Source of the DNA: Hyalella azteca
Lineage: Eukaryota > Arthropoda > Malacostraca > Amphipoda > Hyalellidae
Direction of reading: 5' to 3'
Length of the DNA: 64,000 bases
Assembly (NCBI RefSeq): GCF_000764305.2
Contig: NW_025931949.1
Span: 124,001-188,000 of the forward strand
The notes beneath the pieces were generated by a model. It was not told the DNA's origin. It did not search any database and was given only the letters and a program-made list of their open reading frames with translations. Positions 54,001-64,000 of this stretch are shown in pieces. Position 1 is the stretch's first letter. The number at the start of each line of letters is the position of its first letter. The translations under genes and the position numbers were made by a program.

Positions 54001-57000
54001 GTTCTGTATCCACACTCTAATTATGCCACTCTCTGCCAGCTATCAGATCGTGCAGGCTAGCAGCTAACAGTTTTCATTGTAATTTCATTGACGTTCTTCA
54101 CTTTTAATCGGAAGTTTTTCTCGACTATATTCTCCACTGACTGATTTTATCTCGTCATGTTGATGTCCTTGAATAGCAAACCCCGCTCGTACTGATAAAA
54201 AGTGCTAAATAAACAAAGTAGAGAGAAGGGCGATAGGTTTAGTAAAGTTTGTTAGAAAACAACATTTTAACGTCATTGTATTAAAAACAAATTCTATTAC
54301 AGCAAATTCTTGAGCCTGAAACTCACCAAACCTCTGTAACCAATGAAGAGTTATTCCAAAATAATGATAGGTAAGCCAGCGAGGCGTAAAATAACGACAT
54401 ATTGGTATTACGAGGCTGCTGGATGCAGTATGTTACATAGCGTTCCTCCAACTATCATAATTCGAGCAGAGTCTCATGAGTTGGTAATAAAAACTGGTAT
54501 GAAATTAAGGGACCAGAAGAGCAGGTTCAGCTTCAACGTAGCCTGTAATCGAGCCGACGATGCATTGTAATTGGTCTGAGTAGACAAACCCCATTACTGT
54601 CATAAAACCTTGAAGCCCTTGTTTCATCTTAAAAAATTCTTCATATAATGTCGACAATGTAAAATGGGCCATAAATATCCCTGAGGGCTACTCCATAATG
54701 CACCGCTTTGTTTTATTGTTCCTAATAGGGATAAGTAAGGACCCCGAACACCCGGCCGATTTGAAAACAGGCTATCGTGCTGGTCATCAGCAGAACTAGC
54801 GAGTAATAACATCTGAACCGACATCTAATTATGTAGATTTCGATTGAAATAAGTGAAACAAGATAATTTTCTGAGAGTGATCTTGTTTAGGTATTCAAGA
54901 GAAGTTCATGATGAGCTTGCGTGTGGAATATGTAGGCAGAGATGTTAATGCGGCCAACACGAAGCTTCGACTATCGATGTTATTATTATTATTTAGCTCC
55001 AGTCGCTAGATATTGAGTTAACTGTTCTTTGCCTCTCAAGGTTCTTTCACCGAGTGACGCATGGTGGAGATCAAAACCATTATTTGGTATTAAAATTATA
55101 TTAAGAGAAACTTAAAAGCTTTTGCAAATGAGCATTGATGATTTTATATACATCTTTTTTATGACACTAACGAAATTCAATCGCAGTTGCATGTAACAAG
55201 CGTTTTGGTTTCCCTCTTTGTCGTCATTATTTATTCGGGTGTTTTTATTGTTTAATTTAAACGATTAAATGTTTTATTCCTGATGGATATTGATATATCA
55301 TTGAAGTTAGTTTGAGTACACAGTTTCATTGATCACAAATACATTTTTCTGACAAACAGTGAGTTACGTTGCATTTTATGCAGATAAAATGCATTATTTC
55401 AGCAGAAGATGCTCGGGAGCATAACGACTTGTTAACGAGACAAGCAATTCCACAGCGCAAACGTTTCATTACTCGCGGAAAAGATAAACGAAAGAAACTA
55501 ATGAGGCTAGCCTTTACCTGACTCCAAACAAATGATGCTTGCAGCCTCGTGCTGTAAAAGCCGACTCAGCGAAACGACAGAAGCTCTGCGGCAAGCAGGC
55601 GTATGCTTGTATCCGAGCTCGTGCAATACGTAGTTTATTTTGAAGTTTTCATGCTTGAATTTATACAGACACTACACACCCCCATTGTATCGTGAATAAA
55701 TAATATTGAAAAGCTTTTTATTGCAAATATAAATAAAATTATTACAAAGAAGTCAATGCCTTCCTGTGAAAATTTCCCTCCTGGTGATTTAGACTCACAT
55801 TTTCATTTATATATTTTTACCTGACGAGCTCATTTTCGAGCATAATATGGAAATATTTCCTCTTTTCACGCATCCATTCCCACTATCTGCGTTGAGATTT
55901 CATGAAGTGAAGTAAGAGCCAGATTCTTTGAAAAACGTTTCATATTTTTCAGAAATTTTCGGCTGTTCGAATTTGGATTTAGCGGTCCGTTTTTACATCA
56001 CCACCAGCCGCGGCACAAAAACAGGAATGCAAGATTGAAGTTTTTCCAGAGCGCAGACTTGGTCCAGTCAAACTCGTCTGGAATATTATCTCGTTGAGCC
56101 CTGCAATAGCCGAGTGGAAATCATCATCTATGGAAGGAAGGGCGGCCATCGGCGCGCGAAAATCTCCTACAAGGCCAGTTCGAAATGGCGAAGAATTTTT
56201 CGCTTGCGGACACGGCTGCGTAATGGCAAGTTCTTACTGCCCTCCAGGGGCCTCTTCACTCCACGAGAGACGGATTACTCTCACTTGGCATTACATTAAT
56301 TTCTCATTTCCCTGTAGGGAACTTCAGCAGAAAATGGAGCCATTAACTATGACTTAAGTACATGGAAACACAACGATGAAATGCTGAAAAATTTAGAAAA
56401 ATTATAAGACAAATTTATAGGCCGCATAAAGCATTCTTTGTAACGCGTGCGAATTAAATGAAAATGCAGTAATTCGAACTTTTATTAATGATAAATCGGG
56501 GTTTCAAAGTACGAACAATTTCCTTTCAAAATCACTGCACGTTATACCTGAAAGAATACTGTACAATCACATTGAGCACTCCTCTTGAAATGCTAGATTA
56601 GTAATAAATACACGGAGATCACTTAAAATAAGACACGTTTATAAAATAAACGTTGTTTACGGATCTAAAATTTGAGTGATATACTTATTTAGAACCGCAC
56701 AGCGAGTTCATACATGGCACGACAGAAAAATACTGTTTTATTTCGATAGGATGCACGATTAGCCCTTAGCAACATTAGTCACTATGTACGTTTCAAAATA
56801 TTGAAATATTCCTGCAATTATTTTAGCAATCTCGATTCGATATCAGTCAGGCATGATAGCGGCATTTTTAGTCGTTTTATTTAAACCAAATTATTCAAAC
56901 CCCCAAATGAACCGCCACAAGATTTGCTAGTCCTGAAATTAGAAAAAGTGTATTGGAACAAGTGAAAATGAATGCATGTACACCCCTGATAGCGAAGCAT

Positions 57001-58420
57001 TAGTTGCCTCTTGCTGTGGTTGTACATCGAGTAATTATTTTCAAGTTTTAGAATTATTTGTCGTATATTAACCCATCGTTAGTAATTCCTTTCCCACTCT
57101 TTTATGTGAAGTGAAAAACATGAATGATTGATGAGAATTACTTATTTTTTGAGTTCACAAATTCAAATTCAAAAATAGAAAAGAATTGCACGATAATTTG
57201 GGCTTTGTTAATCGGAATAGCAAGTACAACATCGTTTCCTTTGCGAGCATGTTGGCAATCCATATATGGGCTGTGTGATGAGGAACAGATGAATTTCATA
57301 ATTCAATATTTCCCTTATTCCAATGTAAGTAAAAGTTGCTGCACTTGAACTGACTCAAACAATTGCACGGAGATATTACCGAGATATTTGAACATGAATC
57401 AGCAGGTTTATGAATCAGCATTTATGATCGAACAAATTAGGGCTACTGCTTCTTAAACGCGAACTTTATGAGACTAATCATCTAAGACGTAAAAAATATT
57501 CAATCTGACCAAATATACAAATATATAACAAGGCATGGAGGCTTACGTACCTCATTACTTCATAGCACCACAGGGTTATTGATAATTTTTAAAAAGAAGA
57601 CAGGCGTCTGAACACGATCAGAATGTCATAAGTCAAATCAATCGAACTGCATGCCGTTAGACCGGCAGAGGAATCTCAATTGAGAACTTTTAAAAGCTTT
57701 CAAATTAGCGGGGAAATAATTGATGCCAATTGACAGGTTCTGCGCTCTGTCGCCAGCAAGAGGCACTGTCCGGATATATATTTCATTAATAACAAGAAAT
57801 TTCCATTCCAATGTTGCCTGCAACACGAGTACGTCGGTAATAAGCGAGAGTAAATGTTTGTGGAAAATTAAAATTATAAACAGATCTCAACAAAGATGAA
57901 TGCAAGTGAACTAGATTGAAGAAAATATTAAAACGCTCTGACTTTTATAAGACCAGAAGCAGCATGCTAAAAAAATTAAAAATATTCAATCTATTCGGAC
58001 AACCAATATTCATTTTGGTGGCCTTATGCCACAAAATGGACGGCGATAACACCCAAATTTTATCCTATCCCGACCTTAGCTTGTAAAATTAAAGCGCTGA
58101 ACTCTTTGCACTTGCGGTAGCATCGTTGAGAGGTCTCCCCCTCTACACAAGTAGCAAACAGAATAATTGTTACTGTATCTCGTAGGTAAACATCGAGGTT
58201 CTCGCGCTCGATTAACATAGACAACTTTAGAATAACAAAGTTGAAGACTTCCCAGCTAAACCTAAACATTAATTTGGCCGTACCTATAGCGAATCAAAAT
58301 TATAATACTTTCTAATAATTCAGCTCTTGATTGATTTCACTAATCTTACATTGATAGTTTTGTTGCAGTCTGAACAATTTGGGCTTGCGCAATGAATATT
58401 TGAATCAAGTCCAATAGCTT
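48009..58420. other. Gene-free sequence downstream of the side-like gene, 10.4 kb
   Basis: No gene could be supported. Frames up to 113 codons (48331-48651, 51111-51428, 53498-53839, plus strand) have no recognisable domain. The right end should contain the remaining 3' UTR of the side-like gene; the first plausible minus-strand AATAAA seen is near 56478, about 2 kb past the stop, which is too far to rely on. GC-richer stretches at about 49370-50110 and 56090-56290 show nothing definable. Confidence 0.45.
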
Positions 58421-58484
58421 TCAATTCAAGACGAGAAGATACCAAAGAAATATCAATGCAAGACGAGAAGGTAACAAAGCAATA
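58421..58484. repeat. 32-bp tandem duplication in the presumed 3' UTR of the side-like gene
   Basis: Two adjacent copies of a 32-bp unit (starts 58421 and 58453) differ at a few positions. They lie 30-93 bases beyond the stop codon, so they are probably transcribed as 3' UTR. No AATAAA or ATTAAA on the minus strand was found in the first 500 bases past the stop, so the transcript end is not located. Confidence 0.7.
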
Positions 58485-58513
58485 TTTTGAATGACCAGAC
58501 TTGTGTTTCACCG

Positions 58514-58768
58514 TCACACTGCGCTCTCTTTGGCCGACTCGGACATGAGAGGAGTACGGCAGTCGGCGCTGAGGTCTCGGTAGTCGGGATGCAAGGCCAC
58601 CGTAGCCGCCGACACGCCAGACGTGGACACCGACGATAACCGAGACGATGACGAAGAGCTGTAGCGACCCAAGGAGTCGCTCGAGGCGAGGGGGGCGCGG
58701 CAGGACGAAGGAATAGGGGAGGACGTGGCCATGGTGACCATGTGGTCAGGTGGAGGGGGAGGTGACAA
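58514..58768 (-). CDS. side-like: side-like exon I: terminal coding exon with stop
   Basis: The acceptor CATTTCAG|TTGTCACC is phase 0 and keeps the frame. The exon encodes residues 672-755, then TGA at 58514-58516. It opens with a five-proline run (possible SH3 or WW ligand), passes through a six-serine run and Ser-rich low-complexity sequence, and ends in Glu-Ser-Ala-Val, which fits a class I PDZ ligand. The exon is clearly GC-richer than its surroundings. Confidence 0.85.
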   Translation of the reverse strand: MSPPPPPDHMVTMATSSPIPSSCRAPLASSDSLGRYSSSSSSRLSSVSTSGVSAATVALHPDYRDLSADCRTPLMSESAKESAV

Positions 58769-61700
58769 CTGAAATGTGCCCAGGAAAAAAAAACAAAAGT
58801 AAAATCAACTGAATGAGAAATTAAAATTATACTATTCCGAAATAAACTTTTGGCTAGGAGGTTAGCTGAAATAAATACAGAAAAAATGAAATAAAACGAA
58901 AATGTCAACAAAACAGGCTCAAGGTATCAAACAACTAAAAAACGAGTGTAAAAATACTTTTTTTGTAAAAATACCCTTCTCGAACGACACAGCGAAGATT
59001 TTCCCACATTTCAGATTAAAGAAACCCGAGACTAACCACAATTGCAGCAGCAAAGAAAACGTAAACGCTTGCGCCCACACGCGAAGCTAATGAGCGTCTG
59101 GAATAATGTTATCCCTGATATATATGAACTGTAACGCTTCTGTTATTCCTATAATTGATTGACAATCACACTTACGCTGTTGATATGATAAGGTCCAGAG
59201 TTTCTGAAGTAGGAATCTTCGCATGATGATCCCAAGTCAGGATTCCAGTTACATGGAGTATCTATTCTAATATCACTGCCTGAGCTTCGGAATTTTTCGT
59301 CTTTGTGGTTGATGTGGTCGAGGTGATGCTTGCATAGCGAGTCACCGCTCTCGCTCGACGAGCGAAGGTAGCTGCTCTTCGTCAAGTCGTCTATTTCACA
59401 GTCATCTGGAGCACATCACGAACCAAATAGGTTATGCATAATGCAATGAAGATTTATCTTACACTGTATTGGAATGGAACTATGATCATATAATTCAGTG
59501 AGCGAATGAAGCGATCGAAATTAACCTAATGATTGGAAATCAAATAATTTTCGCCAAATGTTCAAAGAATGTCGGCGCAAGCACAACATAAATAATGAAG
59601 TCAACGGCCGTAACTTCAAGAAATTTAACGGTCATTTCAAAAACATCGAATATTGATATTGACATTATTCAGAAGGTTAATATATAGATGAAGATACAGA
59701 ACACATGCCATGAAGCAGTAAACTTGTCTATACTCACGTTTATCACAGTACACGATAGTAGATGGGCACAAGGAATTCGTTTTGTCGCCTTCATCGCTGC
59801 TCCTTATTGGACCAGCGTAGATAATTTTAGCGGAGGACTTTTTGGTACAGCATTTGGCCCTCATAAGCCCGATGACGGCAGCCAAGCAAAGCGCTACCGT
59901 GATAAAAACTCCTGCGACCACAGCAATGAAGAGTGTCCACGACAACCAGCCTGCCTCGTCACTTCTTTGTGCGTTGGAAGACAAGGAGGGAACCATTTCT
60001 ACAGGGACTTTGTACGACAGAGTGACTGGTGGGCTGGTACCTCTTGAGTTGACAGCAGTGATGATAAACAAATATTCTTCGTCGGGCTTCAGGCCTTTCA
60101 TATTGAAAACAGGAGTTGGTGAGTGTTGCACTGAGGCCAGTATTCTTGAATGTTTGTGTCTCGACTCTCTAACTTCAAGCGTAAATGTTTGAGCGAGGCC
60201 GCCGTCCCAGCCCGGCAGGCATGAGACAAGTGCTACGCTTCGAGGCATCGAGGAGTTGTTGAACACTTCACAGTTGCGAGCTTTTTCTGGTTTGGCTGTA
60301 CAAGAAGATAATTTCCCCAATTAATAGTGAAATATGGAGGATAACATGAAAATACTAGAGGTGAAAATGGAAAATTTAATTTTTTTTCTGTTCATACTTA
60401 AGCCTAGACTAGAGCTACCGTCCACAACCCTAAAAGTCAAGAAGTTACACCCACTAGTATTTAATAAACGTAAAAGTTTAATTAATTGAGCGGTAAAATT
60501 TAATAAGGAATGATGGAAATGCTCCTACAAAACATTTTGAGAAGTAATATGTCACTGAGAGCTTTATATCAGCAAGAAAACGACACACTTCTAGAAAATT
60601 TCAGCTCATTTGGGCCTATACGAGTTCATTCTTGAGGCGATGACGATTATTACGTACCGGCCGGGACAATTTGCATGACGCAAGGTTGCTTCATGAGCCC
60701 CACATCGTTTGCTGCCCAGCATAACAAAGAACCGAAATCGAGCTCATTGTTCGGCAGGTAGTTGAGAGTGCTGGACATTCCGTGGTTCGAAAAAGCAGTC
60801 GCAGAAATGTCTCGTAGCTCCGAAGTACTGCTGTTGAAGGCCCAGCGGAATGTTAAAGGCTCGGGATGACTGTCCACCCAACATGTCACATCAATCCGCT
60901 CCTTTTTTCCGGCCCCGTGTTGCTTTTGAATACGATTACTGCTGCACACTGGCACGACTGGAACACAAACAGGGGAAACGTCCCTTAGTTTTTGGAACCT
61001 GCTCTTGTCATCAATTCCCGAGAGAAATGAATGTCACTGATTTCGTTGGTTTCATCTCCGTGAGTTCAATGTAGAAGAATTTAAACTTCTTCTGAGCATA
61101 GAATTTTTTTAAAAATAACTTGAAACCTAACAATAAAGTAAGCATTATGAATCTATATTTTTCTGGTCTATACTGGTGCTTATAAATGATGTTCTAGTTG
61201 GTAATAGAATAATGCAATTTCAATTTTTTCTAAAATGACAAGAGTATAAAAAAACCGGACCAGATACTTTACAATTACATTGAAAGTTTAATTTTTCAAT
61301 TAAAGAAAATGCAGCTGTACTCACATTTAATTTTGATGGCTATAGCGTTGGAGGTGGTAACTCCTTCAGTGTTAGCGGCAGCGCACGTGTAGCTGCCTGA
61401 GTCGAAGCGAGTTGTTTTCATGATGATGAGTCTTTTGCCAGCCATCTCAACCCTCGCACTGTCGTTCGCCATGATCGGTACCCCCTGCAAACATGAGCAT
61501 GATTCTCTCATGGTTGCACTGTACGAATCCGTCGCTATGATTGAACTTGCTTGAGTGTAAGATTATTGATCTCAATATTCATAAATTAAAAGTATTTAAT
61601 TTATGAATAGGTTTCGCGAATAATATAACTAACGTGCTTGGTGATAATGTAAAGTAATAATGTACATGTACGTAATAAATTTAGCCAAAGTTCTTAAATA

Positions 61701-64000
61701 AAGCGCATAGCTATTGCTGATAATTATTCACTTAGTTTTCTTCAGCGTTCGTTCTTCGGAATAATAAAATAAAACTCGGATATAATTTTAAATGATTGTT
61801 CTTTCCTTGATCACTCTCGTGGTAGGATGGAAAACCTTCTCATGTATGATGAATGCAGTTTCATATTCAAGAAATAAACTCCAATGCTTTGTAATTGAAT
61901 ACTAGAATTTTTCTCGGCCAGAAAACCGTGCAATATTAAACCGCGAGCTTTCAATTTATCTCACTGCCGCCCGAGGCGAAGCTCGTTTCAAATATTCCAC
62001 GGCTTAATTCGGGCTGAGAACAAAAGTAAGGACGCATCTGGACTATTTTCTTCAATTTTTTTCCTGAGGACTTCCATCAGCAAGGCGCCATTTATCAAAT
62101 TTCAGGAGACAAAACTTCACTTAGAAAGACGATAATCAAGACTCACATCTCTGGCCCATTGTATTTTGCCGGCCTCTGGGTTGGCTTGTACGGTACACTC
62201 GAAAGAGAAGTCGTCACCTTCTTCTAAATTAGCTTGCTCTACCGCTGACGAGAAGTGTAGCTCTATAAGCGGTGAGTCTGAACAATAAAGTTGAAAAAAA
62301 AACATTAACATACTTATAATCTTCCTTACTGGCACTCATAGCCGTTGTGTTATAATATCAGAACATTAGCTGATAAGCATGACGACGAAATGAATGCCTG
62401 TTGATGCAAAATATGCAGACACTGGTCAATATATCAAAATTAAGTGTTACTGAAGGTTTAAATTTTTTTTAATAAGTAAAGCTCCTTATGGATCTTTACA
62501 GAAAAGCCGCAAACAACTCAAGGTGTCTCAAAGATATAGATTTTCACATCGTGCTTCTAACTAAATAATTCCGGTCAGTTTCCCGTAAAACTCACACAGG
62601 ACATTGAGGGTGACGCTGTCTTCGATATATTCGGCTGGTAGTTTAGGGCTGAATGCTTTACAAGTAACTACTGCCATGTGATCTTCAATGCCTGGGAAGA
62701 TCTGAAGAGTGGACACGCTTGTGAGTCTGCCGGAGTTAGAGCCCTCGAAAGGCGGTGGTGTTGCTGTTACCCCCTTGACCGCAAGGCTGTTCTTCCTCCA
62801 TGCCAGCTCAGCTTGCGGCCGACTGCCCGTAGATTCACAAGTGAGATACTCTTCTCTGTTGGCCCTGACCGTGATAACGTTGACCACCATGTCGCTCTCC
62901 TCTGGGCCGCGGCCACCGCCTACGGGCAACCTGCCCGAGGTGGCCGTCCTGGAAGAGATACGCACCGAGTTTGGTGGAACTGAAAATGAAAAGAATAAAA
63001 ACAAATGTCAAGCGAGCATGCGAGAACAGTCAATGAAGCAGTAATTTGCACAATCATAAAAATAGATACAATATTAGGACTTCATGTCGTAATTTTAAAC
63101 AGTTTCTTATGTGGCAATATGAAAATAAGTAAGCTCTCTGCAGCGAATATTACAGATCATGAAATACATACAATTCTTGTACTACAAAGCTTGCATTCAC
63201 GTCGTGAAAAATTATCAAAATTAATAAAAAATTAAGTCAGTCGCAACGCAAAAAAATGTCGATGCAAATTTCGGAGTCGTATTGATATATTAATTATAAA
63301 GTAGATCAATTAAATTGAGCTTCCATTTAAGAATATCAGTTCATCAAATTCGAATTGAACGTACAGGCAATATCGAGAGACACGGCTGTTGACAAAGGGG
63401 CCGTCAAGTTGCTGTTGGCGGCGAGACAAGTTAGTTTACGGAACAAGTCATCGCCTGTGAGACGAGGCAGACGAAGCAAGTTACGAGTGACTTGCTCTGT
63501 TGTGACTTCACTGACGTCGTCCATTAGCGAAGCACCTTGCCACCAGGTCACGCTCGGTCTTGGTGATCCTGTAATTAAAATGATAGAAAAATCTGTATTT
63601 AATTATTATTCAATTTGATCACACGATTAACTAACAATTGGCCGGTCAGAACACCGGCTCTGGCTCGCTGGAAGGACCTATAATAATACTTTCCGTATAA
63701 TATTATTATAATACAGTGAGACAGTGAGGGTGTTTCCGATCCTACCAAAAGAGATGTAGCCAAAGAGTGTTTAAAAGGTAACACATTTTGCTAAAAAAAA
63801 ATCCTAAAATTAAATATGATAACGGACACCGGCCATCCATGCATTTACAGTGATATTATTAGGTAAATTTTACGCTAATGAGCTCATTTGTGAATTTGGC
63901 AGCACAATTAGTCATACGCACATAAAAGAAGAGTATGAATGAATATACTAACCTCCTGTGACCTGGCAGGCTAAAGTTAGGTCAGCTCCTTCAGGATAAG
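58514..64000 (-). CDS. side-like: Sidestep-family Ig/FN3 transmembrane receptor, 3' part of gene (nine exons, 5' end beyond window)
   Basis: CDS is the join of 63953-64000 (partial), 63365-63568, 62596-62979, 62147-62277, 61325-61484, 60658-60957, 59738-60295, 59176-59405 and 58514-58768 on the minus strand. All eight introns are GT-AG, 318-662 bp long, with phases 1,1,1,0,1,1,1,0. The 2268 in-frame bases give 755 residues plus TGA. Domains: Ig 1-84 (Cys11/Cys63), Ig 85-212 (Cys131/Cys190), Ig 213-309 (Cys239/Cys289), Ig 310-409 (Cys334/Cys388 plus Cys313 and Cys401), FN3-like about 410-508, transmembrane helix about 528-552, cytoplasmic tail 553-755. Sidestep-family hallmarks are the Cys-Glu-Ser-x-Gly-Ser-Arg-Pro-x-Ala strand before the core Trp, the Pro-Val-Cys start of the last Ig, the Gln-Pro-Cys-Val end and Gly-Trp-Asp-Gly-Gly-Leu in the FN3. 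In Drosophila, Side receptors sit on cell surfaces and bind Beat proteins to guide axons. The paralog cannot be assigned. Seen: exons and frame. Family assignment: from remembered motifs. Confidence 0.92.
59176..59405 (-). CDS. side-like: side-like exon H: cytoplasmic tail
   Basis: The acceptor GTGCTCCAG|ATGACTG is phase 1, and the donor AACAGC|GTAAGT is a perfect consensus in phase 0. It encodes residues 596-671, rich in Ser, Asp and His with no folded domain, as expected for a receptor tail. Acidic and Ser-rich stretches could be phosphorylation sites (inference). The intron (58769-59175) holds nothing recognisable. Confidence 0.85.
59738..60295 (-). CDS. side-like: side-like exon G: FN3-like domain, transmembrane helix, start of cytoplasmic tail
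   Basis: The acceptor TTGTACAG|CCAAACC and donor AAAC|GTGAGT are both phase 1. The 558 bases encode residues 410-594. The FN3-like domain carries Cys417 and Cys434, the Gly-Trp-Asp-Gly-Gly-Leu loop and the FN3 G-strand region Leu-Phe-Ile-Ile-Thr-Ala-Val-Asn. A hydrophobic helix of about 25 residues (528-552) follows, then a basic juxtamembrane Arg-Ala-Lys-Cys-Cys, where the cysteines at 557-558 could be palmitoylated (inference). The topology is type I. The intron (59406-59737) holds nothing recognisable. Confidence 0.93.
60658..60957 (-). CDS. side-like: side-like exon F: last (membrane-proximal) Ig domain
   Basis: This 300-bp exon has both ends in phase 1 (acceptor GTTCCAG|TCGTGCC, donor GCCG|GTACGT). 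It encodes residues 310-408. Besides the disulfide pair Cys334/Cys388 it has Cys313 near the start (Pro-Val-Cys) and Cys401 near the end (Gln-Pro-Cys-Val), likely a second disulfide. Phe-Arg-Trp-Ala-Phe-Asn is the C-strand. This arrangement is characteristic of the last Ig domain of Side receptors. The intron (60296-60657) holds nothing recognisable. Confidence 0.92.
61325..61484 (-). CDS. side-like: side-like exon E: second half of the Ig domain
   Basis: The acceptor TTTGCAG|GGGGTACC is phase 0 and the donor AAAT|GTGAGT is phase 1. It encodes residues 256-308. The motif Asp-Ser-Gly-Ser-Tyr-Thr-Cys-Ala-Ala-Ala-Asn (Cys289) is a textbook Ig F-strand. Joined to exon D it gives a compact Ig domain of about 97 residues. 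The intron (60958-61324) holds nothing recognisable. Confidence 0.92.
62147..62277 (-). CDS. side-like: side-like exon D: first half of an Ig domain
   Basis: The acceptor GTTCAG|ACTC follows a T-rich tract, and the donor AGAGAT|GTGAGT is phase 0. The 131 bases encode residues 213-255, including the Cys239 strand (Phe-Glu-Cys-Thr-Val) and the core Gln-Trp at 251-252. The domain is completed by exon E. The 662-bp intron (61485-62146) is the longest in this gene and shows no other exon or RNA. Confidence 0.9.
62596..62979 (-). CDS. side-like: side-like exon C: complete Ig domain
   Basis: This exon is 384 bp and encodes one whole Ig domain, flanked by phase-1 introns (acceptor TTTTCAG|TTCC, donor CTGT|GTGAGT). 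The codon joined with exon B makes Phe, giving the Phe-Pro-Pro domain start. Cys131 and Cys190 are the disulfide pair and Trp144 is the core Trp. The stretch around Cys131 (Cys-Glu-Ser-Thr-Gly-Ser-Arg-Pro-Gln-Ala) is the most typical Side-family feature. A Gly/Pro/Arg-rich insert sits at about residues 99-111 between the A strand and the rest of the domain. The intron (62278-62595) holds nothing recognisable. Confidence 0.93.
63365..63568 (-). CDS. side-like: side-like exon B: second half of the Ig domain
   Basis: The acceptor is TTACAG|GATCACC, and the donor CCT|GTACGT falls in phase 1. The 204 bases continue exon A into Ser-Pro-Arg-Pro-Ser-Val-Thr-Trp-Trp, the core-Trp C-strand, and run to Leu-Thr-Cys-Leu-Ala-Ala-Asn (Cys63), the F-strand of the same Ig fold. 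There is an N-x-T/S sequon at Asn-Leu-Thr in the F-G region. The open frame runs on past the donor for a few codons, but only splicing at GTACGT links it to exon C in frame. The intron (62980-63364) holds nothing recognisable. Confidence 0.9.
63953..64000 (-). CDS. side-like: side-like exon A (partial): first half of an Ig domain
   Basis: The exon runs off the right edge, leaving 48 bases that encode 15 complete residues, Tyr-Pro-Glu-Gly-Ala-Asp through Cys11 to Val-Thr-Gly. This is a B-strand with the first Ig cysteine. It ends at a donor GAG|GTTAGT in phase 1, and the interrupted codon is completed as Gly by exon B. The intron (63569-63952) holds nothing recognisable. By comparison with insect Side proteins this should be the second Ig domain, so the signal peptide and first Ig domain are missing from the window. 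Confidence 0.85.

Noticed and set aside
58453..58911. 152-codon minus-strand frame over the last exon
   Set aside because: It is a different frame that overlaps exon I, the splice acceptor and the intron. The frame used by exon I is the one that joins the other exons.
59688..60192. Plus-strand frames of 116-119 codons opposite exon G
   Set aside because: They are antisense shadows of the FN3/transmembrane exon.
62678..63044. Plus-strand frames of 101-111 codons opposite exon C
   Set aside because: They are antisense shadows of an Ig exon.

Overview
The window is eukaryotic nuclear DNA, most likely from an arthropod. Evidence for this is the AT-rich sequence, GT-AG introns, satellite arrays, transposon remnants and a split gene of the Sidestep (Side) cell-adhesion receptor family. 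Sidestep receptors are best known from insects, where they pair with Beat proteins in axon guidance and synaptic matching. Nothing in the window points to bacterial, plasmid or viral DNA. The species cannot be named from the sequence.

The only convincing protein-coding gene lies at the right edge on the minus strand (58514-64000). Nine exons can be joined in one continuous frame through eight GT-AG introns, giving the C-terminal 755 residues. In order these are: most of one Ig domain, three more Ig domains, a fibronectin-III-like domain, one transmembrane helix and a cytoplasmic tail of about 200 residues ending in Glu-Ser-Ala-Val. The signal peptide and first Ig domain should lie beyond the right edge.

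The other 58 kb (1-58513) has no recognisable gene. Its longest open frames are about 130 codons, with no domain, plausible exon structure or codon signal. It could be intergenic DNA downstream of the sidestep-like gene, or a large intron of a gene reaching beyond the left edge.

This region contains five tandem arrays of unrelated units: a 55-bp dimeric satellite at 7.9-8.5 kb with a decayed tail to 8.7 kb, a roughly 34-bp satellite with a 134-bp higher-order period at 9.6-10.1 kb, a 38-bp unit at 26.7-27.0 kb, a 51-bp unit at 28.9-29.0 kb and a 17-bp unit at 30.5-30.7 kb. It also holds four copies of a roughly 175-215 bp dispersed element carrying a GGAC/GACG microsatellite between 13-bp inverted repeats (19.8, 27.7, 31.4 and 41.0 kb). 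An 863-bp non-autonomous hAT-type transposon at 47.1-48.0 kb has a perfect 8-bp target-site duplication and contains a long 75-bp-arm hairpin. A few GC-richer or homeodomain-motif-rich patches, the clearest at about 42.0-42.2 kb, are candidate regulatory sequence only.

No tRNA, rRNA, CRISPR array or recognisable miRNA was found by eye.
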